Origin: Brevibacterium album DSM 18261
GTDB lineage: Bacteria > Actinomycetota > Actinomycetes > Actinomycetales > Brevibacteriaceae
Direction of reading: 5' to 3'
NCBI RefSeq assembly: GCF_000426445.1
Contig: NZ_KE384526.1
Location: 372,001-436,000 of the forward strand
DNA length: 64,000 nt
Shown here: positions 16,627-25,485 of the stretch, piece after piece
Numbering within the stretch: position 1 is the first letter of the stretch
How the letters are laid out: the number at the start of each line of letters is the position of its first letter
The notes under the pieces: generated by a model
What the model saw: only the letters and a program-made list of their open reading frames with translations
The model's database searches: none
What the model was told of the DNA's origin: nothing
Made by a program: the position numbers and the translations under genes

Positions 16627-18072
16627 TTGACCGAATCCCCCGCCCCCTCGCTCGGCGACGCCCAGTCCGTCCGGCCCCGCGGCCGTCTCCGCACTCCTGA
16701 GGTCGCGGCCATCTCCGTGGGCTTCATGGGCCCGGTCATGGCCATGAGCCTCAACGGGATCGGGGTCGCCGGCCTCACCGGCAGGGCCGTGCCGTTCACA
16801 TTCCTCGTCTCGTTCATCGGGACCATGCTCGTGGCCTACGCGTTCATCCGGCTCACCGGCCGCATCACGCACGCGGGCTCCGTGTACGCCCTCGCCGGAT
16901 CCACCCTGGGACCGCGCGCCGGCTTCTTCGGCGGATTCGCCCTCCTGGGCACGTACCTGTTCTTCGCGGCCTGCATCGCCGGTGCCTGCGCCGTCTTCTT
17001 CCAGGCGATGGCCGCCGAGCTCGGCCTCCCCTTCGCCGAGGGCCTCTGGGTGCTCATCCCCCTCCTCGTGGGCGTCTTCGTCCTCTGGCTCAACCTCCGC
17101 GAGTCGACCGTCACCGCCCGGACCCTCCTGGCGATCGGACTCGTGGGCATCCTCGTCATGCTCGTCCTCGCCGTCGTCATCATCGTGCGCGTCGCCTCCG
17201 GCAGCGCGCCCGTGAGCACCGGCGTGGACCTCGGCACCCTCCTGCCCGGCGACGCCCCCCTCTCCGCGATCATGACGGCTTCGGTGTTCGGGTTCCTCTC
17301 GTGGGCCGGCTTCGAATCCGGCACCTCGCTGTCCGAGGACGCCCGCGAGCCCAGGCGCACCATCCCGCGCGCCCTGGGACTCGCGGTCGTGCTCGCCGGG
17401 ATCATCTACACCTTCGTGATGTTCGCCCAGACGATCGGCTTCGGAACGGACGAGGCCGGCATCGCCGCCTTCGCCGGGGCCTCCTCGACGCTCACCGCCC
17501 TGTCCTCGACCTACATCGGCCCGTGGTTCGCGGTGCTCATCTCCGTCATCGCCTTCTTCGTCGCCTTCGCCTCCCTGCTGTCCTCCACCGCGGCGGCCTC
17601 GCGCCTGCTCTTCGCGCTCGCCCGCGACGGCTTCGGCCCGCGCGGCTTCGCCCGGGTGAACCCCGTCACCGGCGTCCCCGGCCCCGCGGTGCTCTTCGTG
17701 GTCCTCAGCACCGTCGTCATCGCCTGCGGGTCCGGCCTGCTGGGCGCGACCTCCGTCGACGTCTACTACTGGTACGCCACCATCGCCACGCTGTGCATGG
17801 TCGTCGCCTACGGCATGACCTCGGTGGGCGTCATCCGCTTCGTCCTCGGCTCCGGGGGCAGGATCCCGGTGTGGGAGCTCGCCTTCCCCGTCCTGGGGCT
17901 GGCCTACCTCGTCTTCGTCTACGCCGTCCAGGTGATCGGCCAGGAGGCTCCCTACACGTGGTTCCCGTGGATGTCCGGCGCATGGTGCCTCATCGGCCTC
18001 GTCATCGTCCTCGCCCGGCCCGGCCTCGCGCAGCGGATCGGCGCCCGCCTGACCCGAGAGGACGTGGGCTGA
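16627..18072 (+). CDS. APC-superfamily amino acid/amine permease
   Basis: 481 residues with about 12 membrane helices. The N-terminal signature GFMGPVMAMSLNGIGVAGL (substrate-binding unwound helix) and SVFGFLSWAGFESGTSLSEDA near residue 220 (the conserved FxGFE motif of APC permeases) are clear. The start is TTG at 16627; no ATG near the start of homology fits better. These proton- or antiport-coupled carriers import amino acids, polyamines or gamma-aminobutyrate-like compounds. A dyad in the leader matches one in front of the ligase-amidohydrolase operon on the other strand at 22896, so I infer that it imports the substrate of that operon. A hairpin follows the gene. Confidence 0.9.
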   Translation: MTESPAPSLGDAQSVRPRGRLRTPEVAAISVGFMGPVMAMSLNGIGVAGLTGRAVPFTFLVSFIGTMLVAYAFIRLTGRITHAGSVYALAGSTLGPRAGFFGGFALLGTYLFFAACIAGACAVFFQAMAAELGLPFAEGLWVLIPLLVGVFVLWLNLRESTVTARTLLAIGLVGILVMLVLAVVIIVRVASGSAPVSTGVDLGTLLPGDAPLSAIMTASVFGFLSWAGFESGTSLSEDAREPRRTIPRALGLAVVLAGIIYTFVMFAQTIGFGTDEAGIAAFAGASSTLTALSSTYIGPWFAVLISVIAFFVAFASLLSSTAAASRLLFALARDGFGPRGFARVNPVTGVPGPAVLFVVLSTVVIACGSGLLGATSVDVYYWYATIATLCMVVAYGMTSVGVIRFVLGSGGRIPVWELAFPVLGLAYLVFVYAVQVIGQEAPYTWFPWMSGAWCLIGLVIVLARPGLAQRIGARLTREDVG

Positions 18073-18108
18073 GGGACCGCGGCGCAGAAACAGCTCGAGG
18101 TCGAGCGC

Positions 18109-18128
18109 GCACGGAGCGATGTCCGTGC
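18109..18128 (+). terminator. Hairpin after the APC permease
   Basis: GCACGGA (18109-18115) pairs with TCCGTGC (18122-18128) around a 6-nt loop, 37 bp after the permease stop. There is no T-run. A modest terminator candidate. Confidence 0.4.
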
Positions 18129-18188
18129 CTCGTGCGACGCTCAGGGCTCCCTTCGGCGTGCGAAGGTCATGAGTGCGAGGAGGCAGGG

Positions 18189-19044
18189 ATGCGTCAGCCT
18201 GAGGAACTGAACTGGCTGAAGGCCTCGGCCAGCCGGGTGGGGCGCGATCTCAGCAATCGCCCTCTGTCTGATCTGGTCATCGGGGCGTCAGGCACCGCGG
18301 CTTCGGGGGCGCTCGTTGTGCTCGGGACGATTCGGAGTACAGCCCGGGAGCCCGGTTGGCAGCTGCTGCTCTGGCTCTCAGTGGTGCCCCAGACCGTGGT
18401 GCTCGCGCGTATGCATCGATCGGCCACTGGAAGCACAGAGTCGCCCGGGAGGAGAACGAGGTCGCGCAGCGGCTGCGCGGCCTGGCGGAGAGCCTCGCCA
18501 TCGTGCACGAGAAGATCGCCCACCTGACACAGCTCACACCGGGGAAGCGACCGCAGGCCTCGACCGAGGTCGCCAATCTTGTGATCTCGCAGCTGCTGAT
18601 GACGTACAAGGAGATCGACCAAGTGAGGGTTTCGATCTTCGTGCTCCTGCCGGACAGGACCGAGATGCGGGTGCTCTCGTCGCGAGGACGCCAGGACCGA
18701 CCTCGACACTTCGTCCGCTCTGACAGACCACGTGGATACAACGCGATCCGCTGGCTCGAGGGAAATGATCGCGCTCCCCGGTTCGTCTCGGACACGACGT
18801 ACGCAGACGCCGATCACTGGGGGGGCAGACCGGGGAGAAGTACGATGCGTTCATCTCGTGTGCGATCTACACCGATGCGCAGCCCTATGGCATGCTGTCA
18901 GTGGATGCTCCTGGTGCCGATGCACTCGACGAAGCAGAGCAGCACCCCATCCAGGCGTTCGCGGATGCACTGTCGATCGCATTCGCTCTCGCATACCCGC
19001 AGTTGCCTCAGATATCAGACACCCGCATCCGGAAAGGAAGGTGA
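18189..19044 (+). pseudogene. Frameshifted two-helix membrane protein with coiled coil and GAF-like domain
   Basis: Three frames must be joined to read one sensible protein of about 285 residues. Frame one, from ATG 18189 (GAGGAGG before it), gives two membrane helices (LVIGASGTAASGALVVLGTI; LLLWLSVVPQTVVLA). Near 18400-18430 the sense moves to another frame, giving a charged coiled coil (VAREENEVAQRLRGLAES) and the first part of a GAF-like fold (VRVSIFVLLPDRTEMRVLSS). At the 7-G run 18819-18825 it shifts again to finish the fold (YGMLSVDAPGADALDEAEQ) and ends at 19044. The second break is at a homopolymer, so sequencing error is possible. G/C bias is lower than in the flanks. I do not recognise a named family; a membrane sensor is inferred. 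Confidence 0.6.
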
Positions 19045-19049
19045 AGCCG

Positions 19050-19196
19050 ATGTCCAGTGCACCCGCGTGGGAACTCACCGAGGCGGAACGACGGGAGGCC
19101 GAAGAGCGTCAGCGCAGGATCGCCCGCGAACTCGAGGAAGAGCGCAAGCGGCGCGACAGCGCACGGGTGATCCGTTTCTCCGCACGGAAGGGCTGA
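19050..19196 (+). CDS. Small charged helical protein, unknown function
   Basis: 48 residues, mostly one predicted amphipathic helix rich in Glu and Arg (EAERREAEERQRRIARELEE), then a basic tail ending RFSARKG. ATG 19050 lies 5 bp after the stop of the broken GAF gene, and GGAAAGGAAG, within that gene's end, is a strong ribosome site. The two genes would therefore be translated together and may act together. No family is recognised. The short length leaves some doubt, but the ribosome site and spacing favour a real gene. It faces the M20 hydrolase gene, with only 20 bp between the stops. Confidence 0.55.
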   Translation: MSSAPAWELTEAERREAEERQRRIARELEEERKRRDSARVIRFSARKG

Positions 19197-19216
19197 GACT
19201 GCCGGCACGGCCCCGC

Positions 19217-20401
19217 TCACCCCTCTCGGATGAGCTCTGCGGCCGCGAGGTAGCCGGCGAGCATCGCCTGCGCCACGCGGCGCACATCGTCGTCTCCGGG
19301 CAGGAAGTCCGAGGTGTGCAGTCCCGCGGCCGCACCGGTCCCCACGAACATCATGAGCGACGGGGCCTGTGCGCCGTAGAACGAGAAGTCGTCCGCACCG
19401 AGCGAGCGCAGGGAGTCCGAGAGCTCGAAGCCCAGCCCCGCCAGCTGCCGCTGCGCGCGGACAGCGAGCGCGGGGTCGTTCTCCAGCACCGGCTCGCCCG
19501 AGGTCACCGTCACCTCCGCGGAGCAGCCGTGCGCCGCTGCCACGCCCACCGCCACCTCCTGGAGCTGAGTGCGCAGCAGGGCGCGCGTCTCGGAGTCCAG
19601 CGCACGCAGAGTCCCCGTGACCCGCGCGGAGCCGGGAATGACGTTGGCGGCCCGACCGGCCTCCATCGAGGACACGCCCAGCACCGCGGCCCGCATGGGA
19701 TCCACGCGGCGGCTCACCACCGTCTGGAGGGCCACGACCACCTGCGCCGTCGCGAGCACGGGATCCTCTGCCAGATGAGGGTAGGCGGCATGGCCCGGCG
19801 AGCCCGTCACCTCGATGACGAACTCGTCGGCGGCGGCGTTCACCCCTCCCGGCACACAGGCCACGACATCACGGCCCAGCGTGGGCTGCAGGTGTGCCCC
19901 CACCATCGCCGCACAGCCCTGACGCGCGAGCAGGCCCGAGGCCATGATGTCCTCGGCGCCGGAGGGGTAGGTCTCCTCCCGCGGCTGGAGGACGGCGAGC
20001 AGCGGGACGGGCGGCCCGGCCTCGGCGACGGCATGGCTGACCGCGACGAGCGCCGCCATGTGGACGTCGTGTCCGCAGGCGTGCATGACGCCCTCGACCG
20101 CCGAGGCCCATTCGACTCCCGTCGTCTCCGTCACCGGGAGCGCGTCCAGCTCACCGCGGATTCCGATCGCGGGCCCCTCGCCCCCGAGCCGGAGCACCGC
20201 ACCCGTCCCGGCGACATCCGCCCTCGTCATCTGCGCGGGAAGTGCGGCCGCGATCCGGTCACGGGTGCCCTGCTCGGCCCCCGAGACCTCGGGAGCACTG
20301 TGGATCTCGTGGCGCAGCCGCACTGCGGCGGGGAGATGGCGCTCCAGAGCCGCCCAGAGCGCCGCCGTGTCAGGCTCCGCGAGGGTCTGCTCAGCGCTCA
20401 C
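19217..20401 (-). CDS. M20-family amidohydrolase/aminoacylase
   Basis: 394 residues. MHACGHDVHMAAL carries the Zn-ligand His and Asp, QPREET the catalytic Glu pair, and GSPGHAAYPHLAEDP the dimerisation-domain His. These mark the amidase branch of M20 (N-acyl amino acid or N-acyl amine hydrolases, IAA-amino-acid hydrolase type). GTG 20401 is chosen as start: GGAGGG precedes it and homology begins there, while the upstream open frame is shadow of the next gene. It overlaps the amidohydrolase gene by 11 bp, so it is the last gene of the ligase-amidohydrolase operon. Its job may be to remove an acyl or gamma-glutamyl group late in the pathway. Confidence 0.9.
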   Translation of the reverse strand: MSAEQTLAEPDTAALWAALERHLPAAVRLRHEIHSAPEVSGAEQGTRDRIAAALPAQMTRADVAGTGAVLRLGGEGPAIGIRGELDALPVTETTGVEWASAVEGVMHACGHDVHMAALVAVSHAVAEAGPPVPLLAVLQPREETYPSGAEDIMASGLLARQGCAAMVGAHLQPTLGRDVVACVPGGVNAAADEFVIEVTGSPGHAAYPHLAEDPVLATAQVVVALQTVVSRRVDPMRAAVLGVSSMEAGRAANVIPGSARVTGTLRALDSETRALLRTQLQEVAVGVAAAHGCSAEVTVTSGEPVLENDPALAVRAQRQLAGLGFELSDSLRSLGADDFSFYGAQAPSLMMFVGTGAAAGLHTSDFLPGDDDVRRVAQAMLAGYLAAAELIREG

Positions 20402-21608
20402 CGGCACCGCCCTCCGCGGAGGAGGACGCCCGCCGGTCGAGGCCGTAGACCCGCACCGCGTTGTCCCGGCCCACCATGCCCAGGATCCGCTCCGCCTCGT
20501 GGGCGGGCCAGTCGCCGGCGGCGATCCACTGGGACATGACCGCCGCCGTCGCCCTGCGCCACAGCAGCGAGCCCAGATAGTGCAGTTCGGGCGGGCCCCA
20601 GGCGTCGGAGGAGAAGAGCAGTTTGCCGAAGGGAGTGAGCTCCATCGACTCGGAGACGATCTGCCGGCAGGCCGCACCCGAGTAGTTGATGCCCAGGCCC
20701 ACATCGCAGTAGACGTGCGGGAAGACCTGCGCGAGGTAGCCGGCATTGCGATGGAACGGGTAGCAGTGCAGGAGCATGATCGAGCTGCCCGTGTGCTCGA
20801 CCGCCCGCAGCCAGTCCGTGAGCAGCAGCGGATCGCAGCGGTGCAGGTCCAGGTCCGGATCGCCGTAGCCGGAGTGCAGCTGCACGGGCAGGCCCGTGTC
20901 GCAGGCGGCGTACAGCAGCCAGCACAGCAGCACGGGATCGGCGGCGCGGAGGGGACGCGCGGGATCGGCCTCTCCCAGCCAGCGCTCCGCGGCCGCGCGG
21001 ATCGCCTCCCGCGAGGGCCGCGCGGGGTCGAAGTCGAACCCGTAGCGGTAGGCGATGATCGACTTCCAGCCCGCGGCGTGACCGGCGGCCTGCGCCACCG
21101 CCGCCTCGAAGCGGTCCTGCAGCTCCCCCGGCCCGCCGCCGTCCGCGAGGCAGTCCGCCGCGACGGATTCCAGCAGCGCTTCGAGCCGGACGATCTCGTG
21201 CGTGCGCCCGCTCAGCCGCTCCTCCATCTTCCCGATCGTCCAGATCGCGTCCGTGCCGAAGCCCGTGTCCACGATCCAGTCAGATACCCCGGCGCCCTCG
21301 AGGAAGATGCGTGCGAGCTCGTCCGCGCTGAGCTCGGCTCTCCGCGCGAGGTACTCCTCCGCCGAGGCGCCGGGAGCCAGACCCAGCATCGGCGCACAGT
21401 GCTGGCGGACGGCGAAGCCCACCTGCGAGTCGAAGACGGTGGTCCCGGCGGGGATCTCCCGATCCGATTCGGTCAGCAGCATCTCCAGCTCGCGGCGGTT
21501 CACATCGTGGGCCAGCGGGCCGTGGACGTGATGGTCGACGAGGGGGATGCGCATCGCTGCCTCCAGCGGGCTCCCGTGAGACTGCGAGGCAGGCTGTTCA
21601 GTAGACAT
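20391..21608 (-). CDS. Amidohydrolase_2 family protein (FluG N-terminal type)
   Basis: 405 residues. The metal-binding HxH occurs early (LVDHHVHGPL), and later metal-site His residues are in QLHSGYGDPD and MLLHCYPFHRNAGYLA; the late Asp is in LLFSSDAWGPPEL. This layout matches amidohydrolase_2 TIM barrels of the type fused to a glutamine-synthetase-like domain in fungal FluG and plant nodulin/GS proteins. Here the partner is a separate gene directly upstream, overlapping by 11 bp. The likely role is hydrolysis of an amide bond, possibly of the gamma-glutamyl compound handled by the ligase. Reaction direction and substrate are inference. Confidence 0.88.
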   Translation of the reverse strand: MSTEQPASQSHGSPLEAAMRIPLVDHHVHGPLAHDVNRRELEMLLTESDREIPAGTTVFDSQVGFAVRQHCAPMLGLAPGASAEEYLARRAELSADELARIFLEGAGVSDWIVDTGFGTDAIWTIGKMEERLSGRTHEIVRLEALLESVAADCLADGGGPGELQDRFEAAVAQAAGHAAGWKSIIAYRYGFDFDPARPSREAIRAAAERWLGEADPARPLRAADPVLLCWLLYAACDTGLPVQLHSGYGDPDLDLHRCDPLLLTDWLRAVEHTGSSIMLLHCYPFHRNAGYLAQVFPHVYCDVGLGINYSGAACRQIVSESMELTPFGKLLFSSDAWGPPELHYLGSLLWRRATAAVMSQWIAAGDWPAHEAERILGMVGRDNAVRVYGLDRRASSSAEGGAGER

Positions 21609-22896
21609 CGGCGACCTTCCTGCAGATCTCCTCGGGGGTGAGCCCGCGCACGGCCTCGGACTCGGATCGCTTCACGTCCAGGTAGGTGCGCAGCAGATCG
21701 GGGTGGAACCAGCCTGCGGCCACCTCGTCCTCCGTCAGCGCTGCGAGCGCCTCGTCCACGCTGCCGGGGATGCGCGGGACGCCGGCGAGCTCCGCCTCGG
21801 TCGCCTCCTCCGGCCAGATGTGCTCGGGCTCGTAGCCGCGCCGCAGGCCCTCCAGCCCTGCCCGCACGAGCGCGCCGAGGACGATCCAGGGGTTCGCGGT
21901 CGCATCGGCGGCCCGGAACTCGAGGTTGAGCTGGCGGGTGGGGTCGCCTCCGCCGAGGGTCGAGGTGGGGCAGATGCGGAGCAGCGCCTCGCGGTTCCGC
22001 TCCCCCAGGAAGGCGCCGCCGACGCTCCAGCTGTGCGGGGCCAGCCTCTGGTAGGAGGAGGGGCTGCACGCGCTCAGCGCGGTGAGCGCGCCGGCGTGCC
22101 GGATGATCCCCGCGGAGAACCTCGCCCCGATCTCGGAGAGGCAGGAGGGGGCATCGGCGTCGTAGAGGGCCGGGGCCCCGGTGCGGGCGTCGTGCAGGGA
22201 GAGGTGCACGTGCACGCCGCTGCCTCCGGCGCCGGGGGCAGCGATGGGCGCGAAGGTCACGGTGCGCTCATGGCGTGCGGCGAGGTCGTGCACGAGCTCG
22301 CGCAGCAGCACGGCGCGGTCTGCGGCGATGAGGCCCGGTGCGGGCTCGAGCGTGATCTCGTACTGCTGCGGGCTGTACTCCGGCAGCCAGTTCTCCGGCT
22401 GGAGCCCCGTGGAGTCGAGGAGCTCCACGAGCTCCGTGCCGAAGGGCTCGGCCCCGCGGAGCCTGCGCAGCGAGAAGGGACCGGCCGCGGGCGCGTCGAG
22501 AATGGCGAACTCGTGCTCGAAGGAGGCCACGACCTCGAGCCCCGTCGCCTCGGTGAAGCCGCGCAGCGCCCTGCGTGCGAAGGTCCGCGGACAGCAGTCC
22601 CACTCGGAGCCGTCGGGCAGGCGCTGGTCCGCGAGCAGCAGACGGAGATCGGGCCGTCCGTGCCCGGCGGGGATGTCGATGCCGGTCGTCGCGTCGGGGA
22701 CCAGGCGCAGATCGCCCGCGGCCCCGAAGACGTTGTCGTCTGCAATTTCGCCGAAGGTGTTGATCGCGAGGTTCGCCGGGACCCAGCCGACGCCTCGGCG
22801 CAGCGCCTGGGTGGCTCCCGAGGAGGGCACGGAGCGCCCTCGCGCGTGGCCCACCAGATCGCTGGTGGCAATGAAGGTCAGTGCGGGGAGCGCCAT
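21598..22896 (-). CDS. Glutamine-synthetase-like gamma-glutamyl ligase
   Basis: 432 residues, shorter than a housekeeping GS I. The catalytic domain is evident: FEHEFAIL (metal Glu), PEYSPQQYEITLEPAPG, the GAGGSGVHVHLSL loop, RLAPHSWSVGG, and LEFRAADATANPW near the end. These match the GS-like catabolic ligases (PuuA, IpuC and FluG C-terminal group), which join glutamate to an amine or amide using ATP. GAGGAA precedes ATG 22896. It heads the operon with the FluG-type amidohydrolase and M20 hydrolase. A dyad (23007-23026) lies 111 bp upstream of the start. The amine substrate is not known; the APC permease with a matching dyad may import it. Confidence 0.9.
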   Translation of the reverse strand: MALPALTFIATSDLVGHARGRSVPSSGATQALRRGVGWVPANLAINTFGEIADDNVFGAAGDLRLVPDATTGIDIPAGHGRPDLRLLLADQRLPDGSEWDCCPRTFARRALRGFTEATGLEVVASFEHEFAILDAPAAGPFSLRRLRGAEPFGTELVELLDSTGLQPENWLPEYSPQQYEITLEPAPGLIAADRAVLLRELVHDLAARHERTVTFAPIAAPGAGGSGVHVHLSLHDARTGAPALYDADAPSCLSEIGARFSAGIIRHAGALTALSACSPSSYQRLAPHSWSVGGAFLGERNREALLRICPTSTLGGGDPTRQLNLEFRAADATANPWIVLGALVRAGLEGLRRGYEPEHIWPEEATEAELAGVPRIPGSVDEALAALTEDEVAAGWFHPDLLRTYLDVKRSESEAVRGLTPEEICRKVADVY

Positions 22897-23006
22897 GGTT
22901 CCTCACCGGTTGCTCGAGCTGCATGCGGACGCGGGACCCGGCTCCGGACGGCTCGCCTGTCAGGATGAGCGTCCTGTCGTTCCAGAACTGCGTCTGCAAG
23001 AAGGTC

Positions 23007-23026
23007 CTGTAACGGATATTACAGGC
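23007..23026. promoter_or_regulatory. Operator-like dyad in front of the ligase operon
   Basis: CCTGTAA and TTACAGG are perfect arms around CGGATA. The core TGTAAC-N4-ATTACA (23009-23024) matches the core TGTAAT-N4-ATTACA in front of the APC permease. It sits between the RpiR gene and the ligase gene, upstream of the minus-strand ligase operon. The RpiR protein encoded next to it is the obvious candidate binder. Confidence 0.6.
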
Positions 23027-23075
23027 CCGGAGGGGTGCGCACCGGCCTGTTCGCAGTGTGAGAGCCGGCGCGGGG

Positions 23076-23963
23076 TCACACTCCGCCGCGAGGCTGCGGC
23101 CGAGGGAGCTCGGACTGGGCCTCGAATCGTGCCAGGCGCTCCATGCCGCCGTCGCCGAGCAGATCGGTGACGGCGGCGACCAGCGTCTCCGCGACGGCGG
23201 TGGCGGGGACGAGCGAGTCGAAGGGCGAGGCGTTGTCGACGTGCGCGGGCAGGACGTGCCGGGCGATCTCCGCGATGGGCGAGAGCCACGTATCGGTCAT
23301 GAGGCAGACCGTCGCACCGCGCTCGGCGAACTCGGCCGCGACCCGCGAGCAGCCCTCCGAGTAGCGGCGGTAGTCGAAGACGAGGAGCACCGTCGCGGGA
23401 CCGGCGGCGAGGACCGCATCGCGGGCGGCGATGCCCTCCGGGGGCAGGAGGGAGACATCGGCGCGCAGCAGCTGCAGGTGGTGGACGAGGTAGTCGGCGA
23501 GCAGACCCGAGAACCGCCCGCCGTGGACGACGATCCGCCGGGCGGGATCGGCGAGGAGGCCGGCGACGGCGGCCACCTCGGACTCGGGCAGCTCCGCGTA
23601 GGTGGCCGCGAGCAGGGCGGAGAACGAGGCCCCGGTGCGTGCGACGACCCCCTCGCCCCCGGCCGCCGCGCGCTTGCTCTCGTACTGCCGCAGCGGGGAG
23701 CCCAGCTCGTTGAGCTCGGCCACGAGTGCGCGCTGGAGGCCGAGGAAGCCGGAGAACCCCAGCCGGCCGGCGAACCGCAGCACCGTGGGAGCGCTGACGC
23801 CGGCCTCCTGCGCGAGTTCGGAGACGGTGCCGAGGCCGGCTCCGGGATAGCGGGCCAGCAGGGCCCGGGCGACCTTCCGCTCCGCATTGCTCAGCTCCGC
23901 CATCGACTCCTGGACTCGCATGCGGAGACCCGGCGGGGCATGGGAGGACTCTGGCGGCGGCAT
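23076..23963 (-). CDS. RpiR-family (HTH + SIS) transcriptional regulator
   Basis: 295 residues from ATG 23963; ATG 23921 is an alternative start, and neither has a clear ribosome site. The N-terminal HTH_6 domain is visible (MAELSNAERKVARALLARYP; VSELAQEAGVSAPTVLRFAG). Residues about 120-260 form a SIS fold (RIVVHGGRFSGLLADYLVHH; PATVLLVFDYRRYSEGCSRV) that in this family binds a phosphosugar or similar metabolite. It is codirectional with, and upstream of, the ligase-amidohydrolase-M20 operon. It is the likely regulator of both that operon and the APC permease, because matching dyads lie before each. Repression is more common than activation in this family. Confidence 0.88.
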   Translation of the reverse strand: MPPPESSHAPPGLRMRVQESMAELSNAERKVARALLARYPGAGLGTVSELAQEAGVSAPTVLRFAGRLGFSGFLGLQRALVAELNELGSPLRQYESKRAAAGGEGVVARTGASFSALLAATYAELPESEVAAVAGLLADPARRIVVHGGRFSGLLADYLVHHLQLLRADVSLLPPEGIAARDAVLAAGPATVLLVFDYRRYSEGCSRVAAEFAERGATVCLMTDTWLSPIAEIARHVLPAHVDNASPFDSLVPATAVAETLVAAVTDLLGDGGMERLARFEAQSELPRPQPRGGV

Positions 23964-24036
23964 GGTCCGATGGTAGCGGGGCCTCGAGCTCGCTGCCGGG
24001 CCCGGAGAACCTGAGAAGACAGCAGGAGACCGAGAC

Positions 24037-25425
24037 TCAGCCGCGGCCTCGAACGCTCCGGATGTCCTCACCCAGTTCCATGTCGATCGCGAGCGCCTTC
24101 CGGTCGATGAGCCGCCCCTCCTTGAACACCTCGCTGACGTCGGCATACGCGGTGTGGTCCTCGAGTGGGTTCCGGTCGAGCAGGACCACATCGGCGACCT
24201 TTCCCACCTCGAGGGTGCCCACCTCCTCGGCGATGCCGTACGCCTCGGCAGGATGCGATGTCAGGGATCTGAGAACCTCCATCGGCCCCATTCCCCGTTC
24301 GAACGCCCCAGCAATCCACGGCAGATGCCCGCAGCCGAGCTGCACCGGCTGGTCCGGCACCTCCGGAGAGAGCGTGCCCGCCCGGAACCCGGGGTGGTTC
24401 CACACGCGAGGACCGTACGCGAAGCCATCGGTGGCCATCGCGATGCGGGCGTTCCGTGCCAGCAGCCCGCCCTGATTCGCCTCGGAGATCCTCCGCATCT
24501 CCCGCCTCCCAGCGAAGGCGGCGCTCTTCTCCGTCCATTCCATATGGCGCCTGGTGATGAACCGGCCTCCCGTGATGAGGTCCTTCTCCGCAATCCTGTC
24601 GAGGAGCTCGCCGGGGATCGCCCTGCCGTATGTGAGGTCGCCGTGCTGGAGCAGGTCGACCTCCAGGTCGACGGAGATGCGCAGACTGTCCACAGTCGTC
24701 GTGTGCGCCTGAATCGGGCGACCGTGCGACCGGGCCGTCTCGGCGATCGTTCCCTGCACCAGCTCGGAGAAGACGTGGTACTGCATGCGGCTGCCGGCGA
24801 TGTGATCTGTCGCCGCCCATTTGATGAAGTCCACACCGGTCTCCTCGATGTAGGCCGACACGGCCTCGGATACCTGCGCAGCGGTCATGAATCCGAGATC
24901 GGCCCCGACGCCCCGCTCCCACTCCCAATTGATCCTCTCCACCGCAGCGCGCTCGAGGAATGCACCGGGTGCGACGAAATCTCCCGACAGCGGACCCGAG
25001 AGTCCGATGATGTTCCCGGCGCACAGAATGCGGGACCCGTTCACCTCCCCGCGGCTGATCGCATCGCGCACACGGGTCAGCGGACCCGCCGGCCCCCAGG
25101 AGTCGAACACCGTCGTCACCCCGTACTTCAGCGTGAGTTCCGCGGCCTCTCGCACCAGCTGCTCATACCTGCCCTCGAACTCCAGCAGGGTGTCAGGGGT
25201 GCGCGCTGCGACCAAGTGGACGTTCCCGTCCATCAGACCTGGGATCGCATACCTCCCACCGCCGTCGAAGACCTCAGCCCCCGGCGGTGGAGGCGCGGCC
25301 GGATCCTCTCGGGACACTGCGGCGATCCGCCCGTCAGAACCGACGGTGATGGCGGACGCCGGCTGCGGATCCGCACCCGTCCCGTCGATGACCGTCACGT
25401 TGCGGATGATCAGTCTGCTCGTCAT
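24037..25425 (-). CDS. Imidazolonepropionase-like amidohydrolase, variant NxH metal motif
   Basis: 462 residues. It follows the metal-dependent hydrolase plan of the prolidase/HutI-like group, with a small beta-sandwich at each end and a TIM barrel between them. The normal PGLxDxHxH motif reads PGLMDGNVHL, so the first metal-ligand His is Asn. The other ligands look intact: Lys in VDFIKWAATDH, His in PIQAHTTTVDS and LLQHGDLTYG, and Asp in MATDGFAYG. ATG 25425 has GGAG at good spacing. It is a paralogue of the next gene upstream, with the same substitution. It is the last gene of the ABC-transporter operon and probably cleaves an imported peptide-like or cyclic amide. Confidence 0.87.
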   Translation of the reverse strand: MTSRLIIRNVTVIDGTGADPQPASAITVGSDGRIAAVSREDPAAPPPPGAEVFDGGGRYAIPGLMDGNVHLVAARTPDTLLEFEGRYEQLVREAAELTLKYGVTTVFDSWGPAGPLTRVRDAISRGEVNGSRILCAGNIIGLSGPLSGDFVAPGAFLERAAVERINWEWERGVGADLGFMTAAQVSEAVSAYIEETGVDFIKWAATDHIAGSRMQYHVFSELVQGTIAETARSHGRPIQAHTTTVDSLRISVDLEVDLLQHGDLTYGRAIPGELLDRIAEKDLITGGRFITRRHMEWTEKSAAFAGRREMRRISEANQGGLLARNARIAMATDGFAYGPRVWNHPGFRAGTLSPEVPDQPVQLGCGHLPWIAGAFERGMGPMEVLRSLTSHPAEAYGIAEEVGTLEVGKVADVVLLDRNPLEDHTAYADVSEVFKEGRLIDRKALAIDMELGEDIRSVRGRG

Positions 25426-25485
25426 ATGCGCTCCATTCCGGGGTGTGAGACGCATCCGCTGACCGGATACGCGGTGGGATCGTGA

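Noticed and set aside
18356..20539. A 727-residue plus-strand frame joining the GAF region to the M20 region
   Set aside because: Only its first part (about 18430-18820) is sensible sequence belonging to the broken GAF gene; the rest is antisense to the M20 hydrolase.
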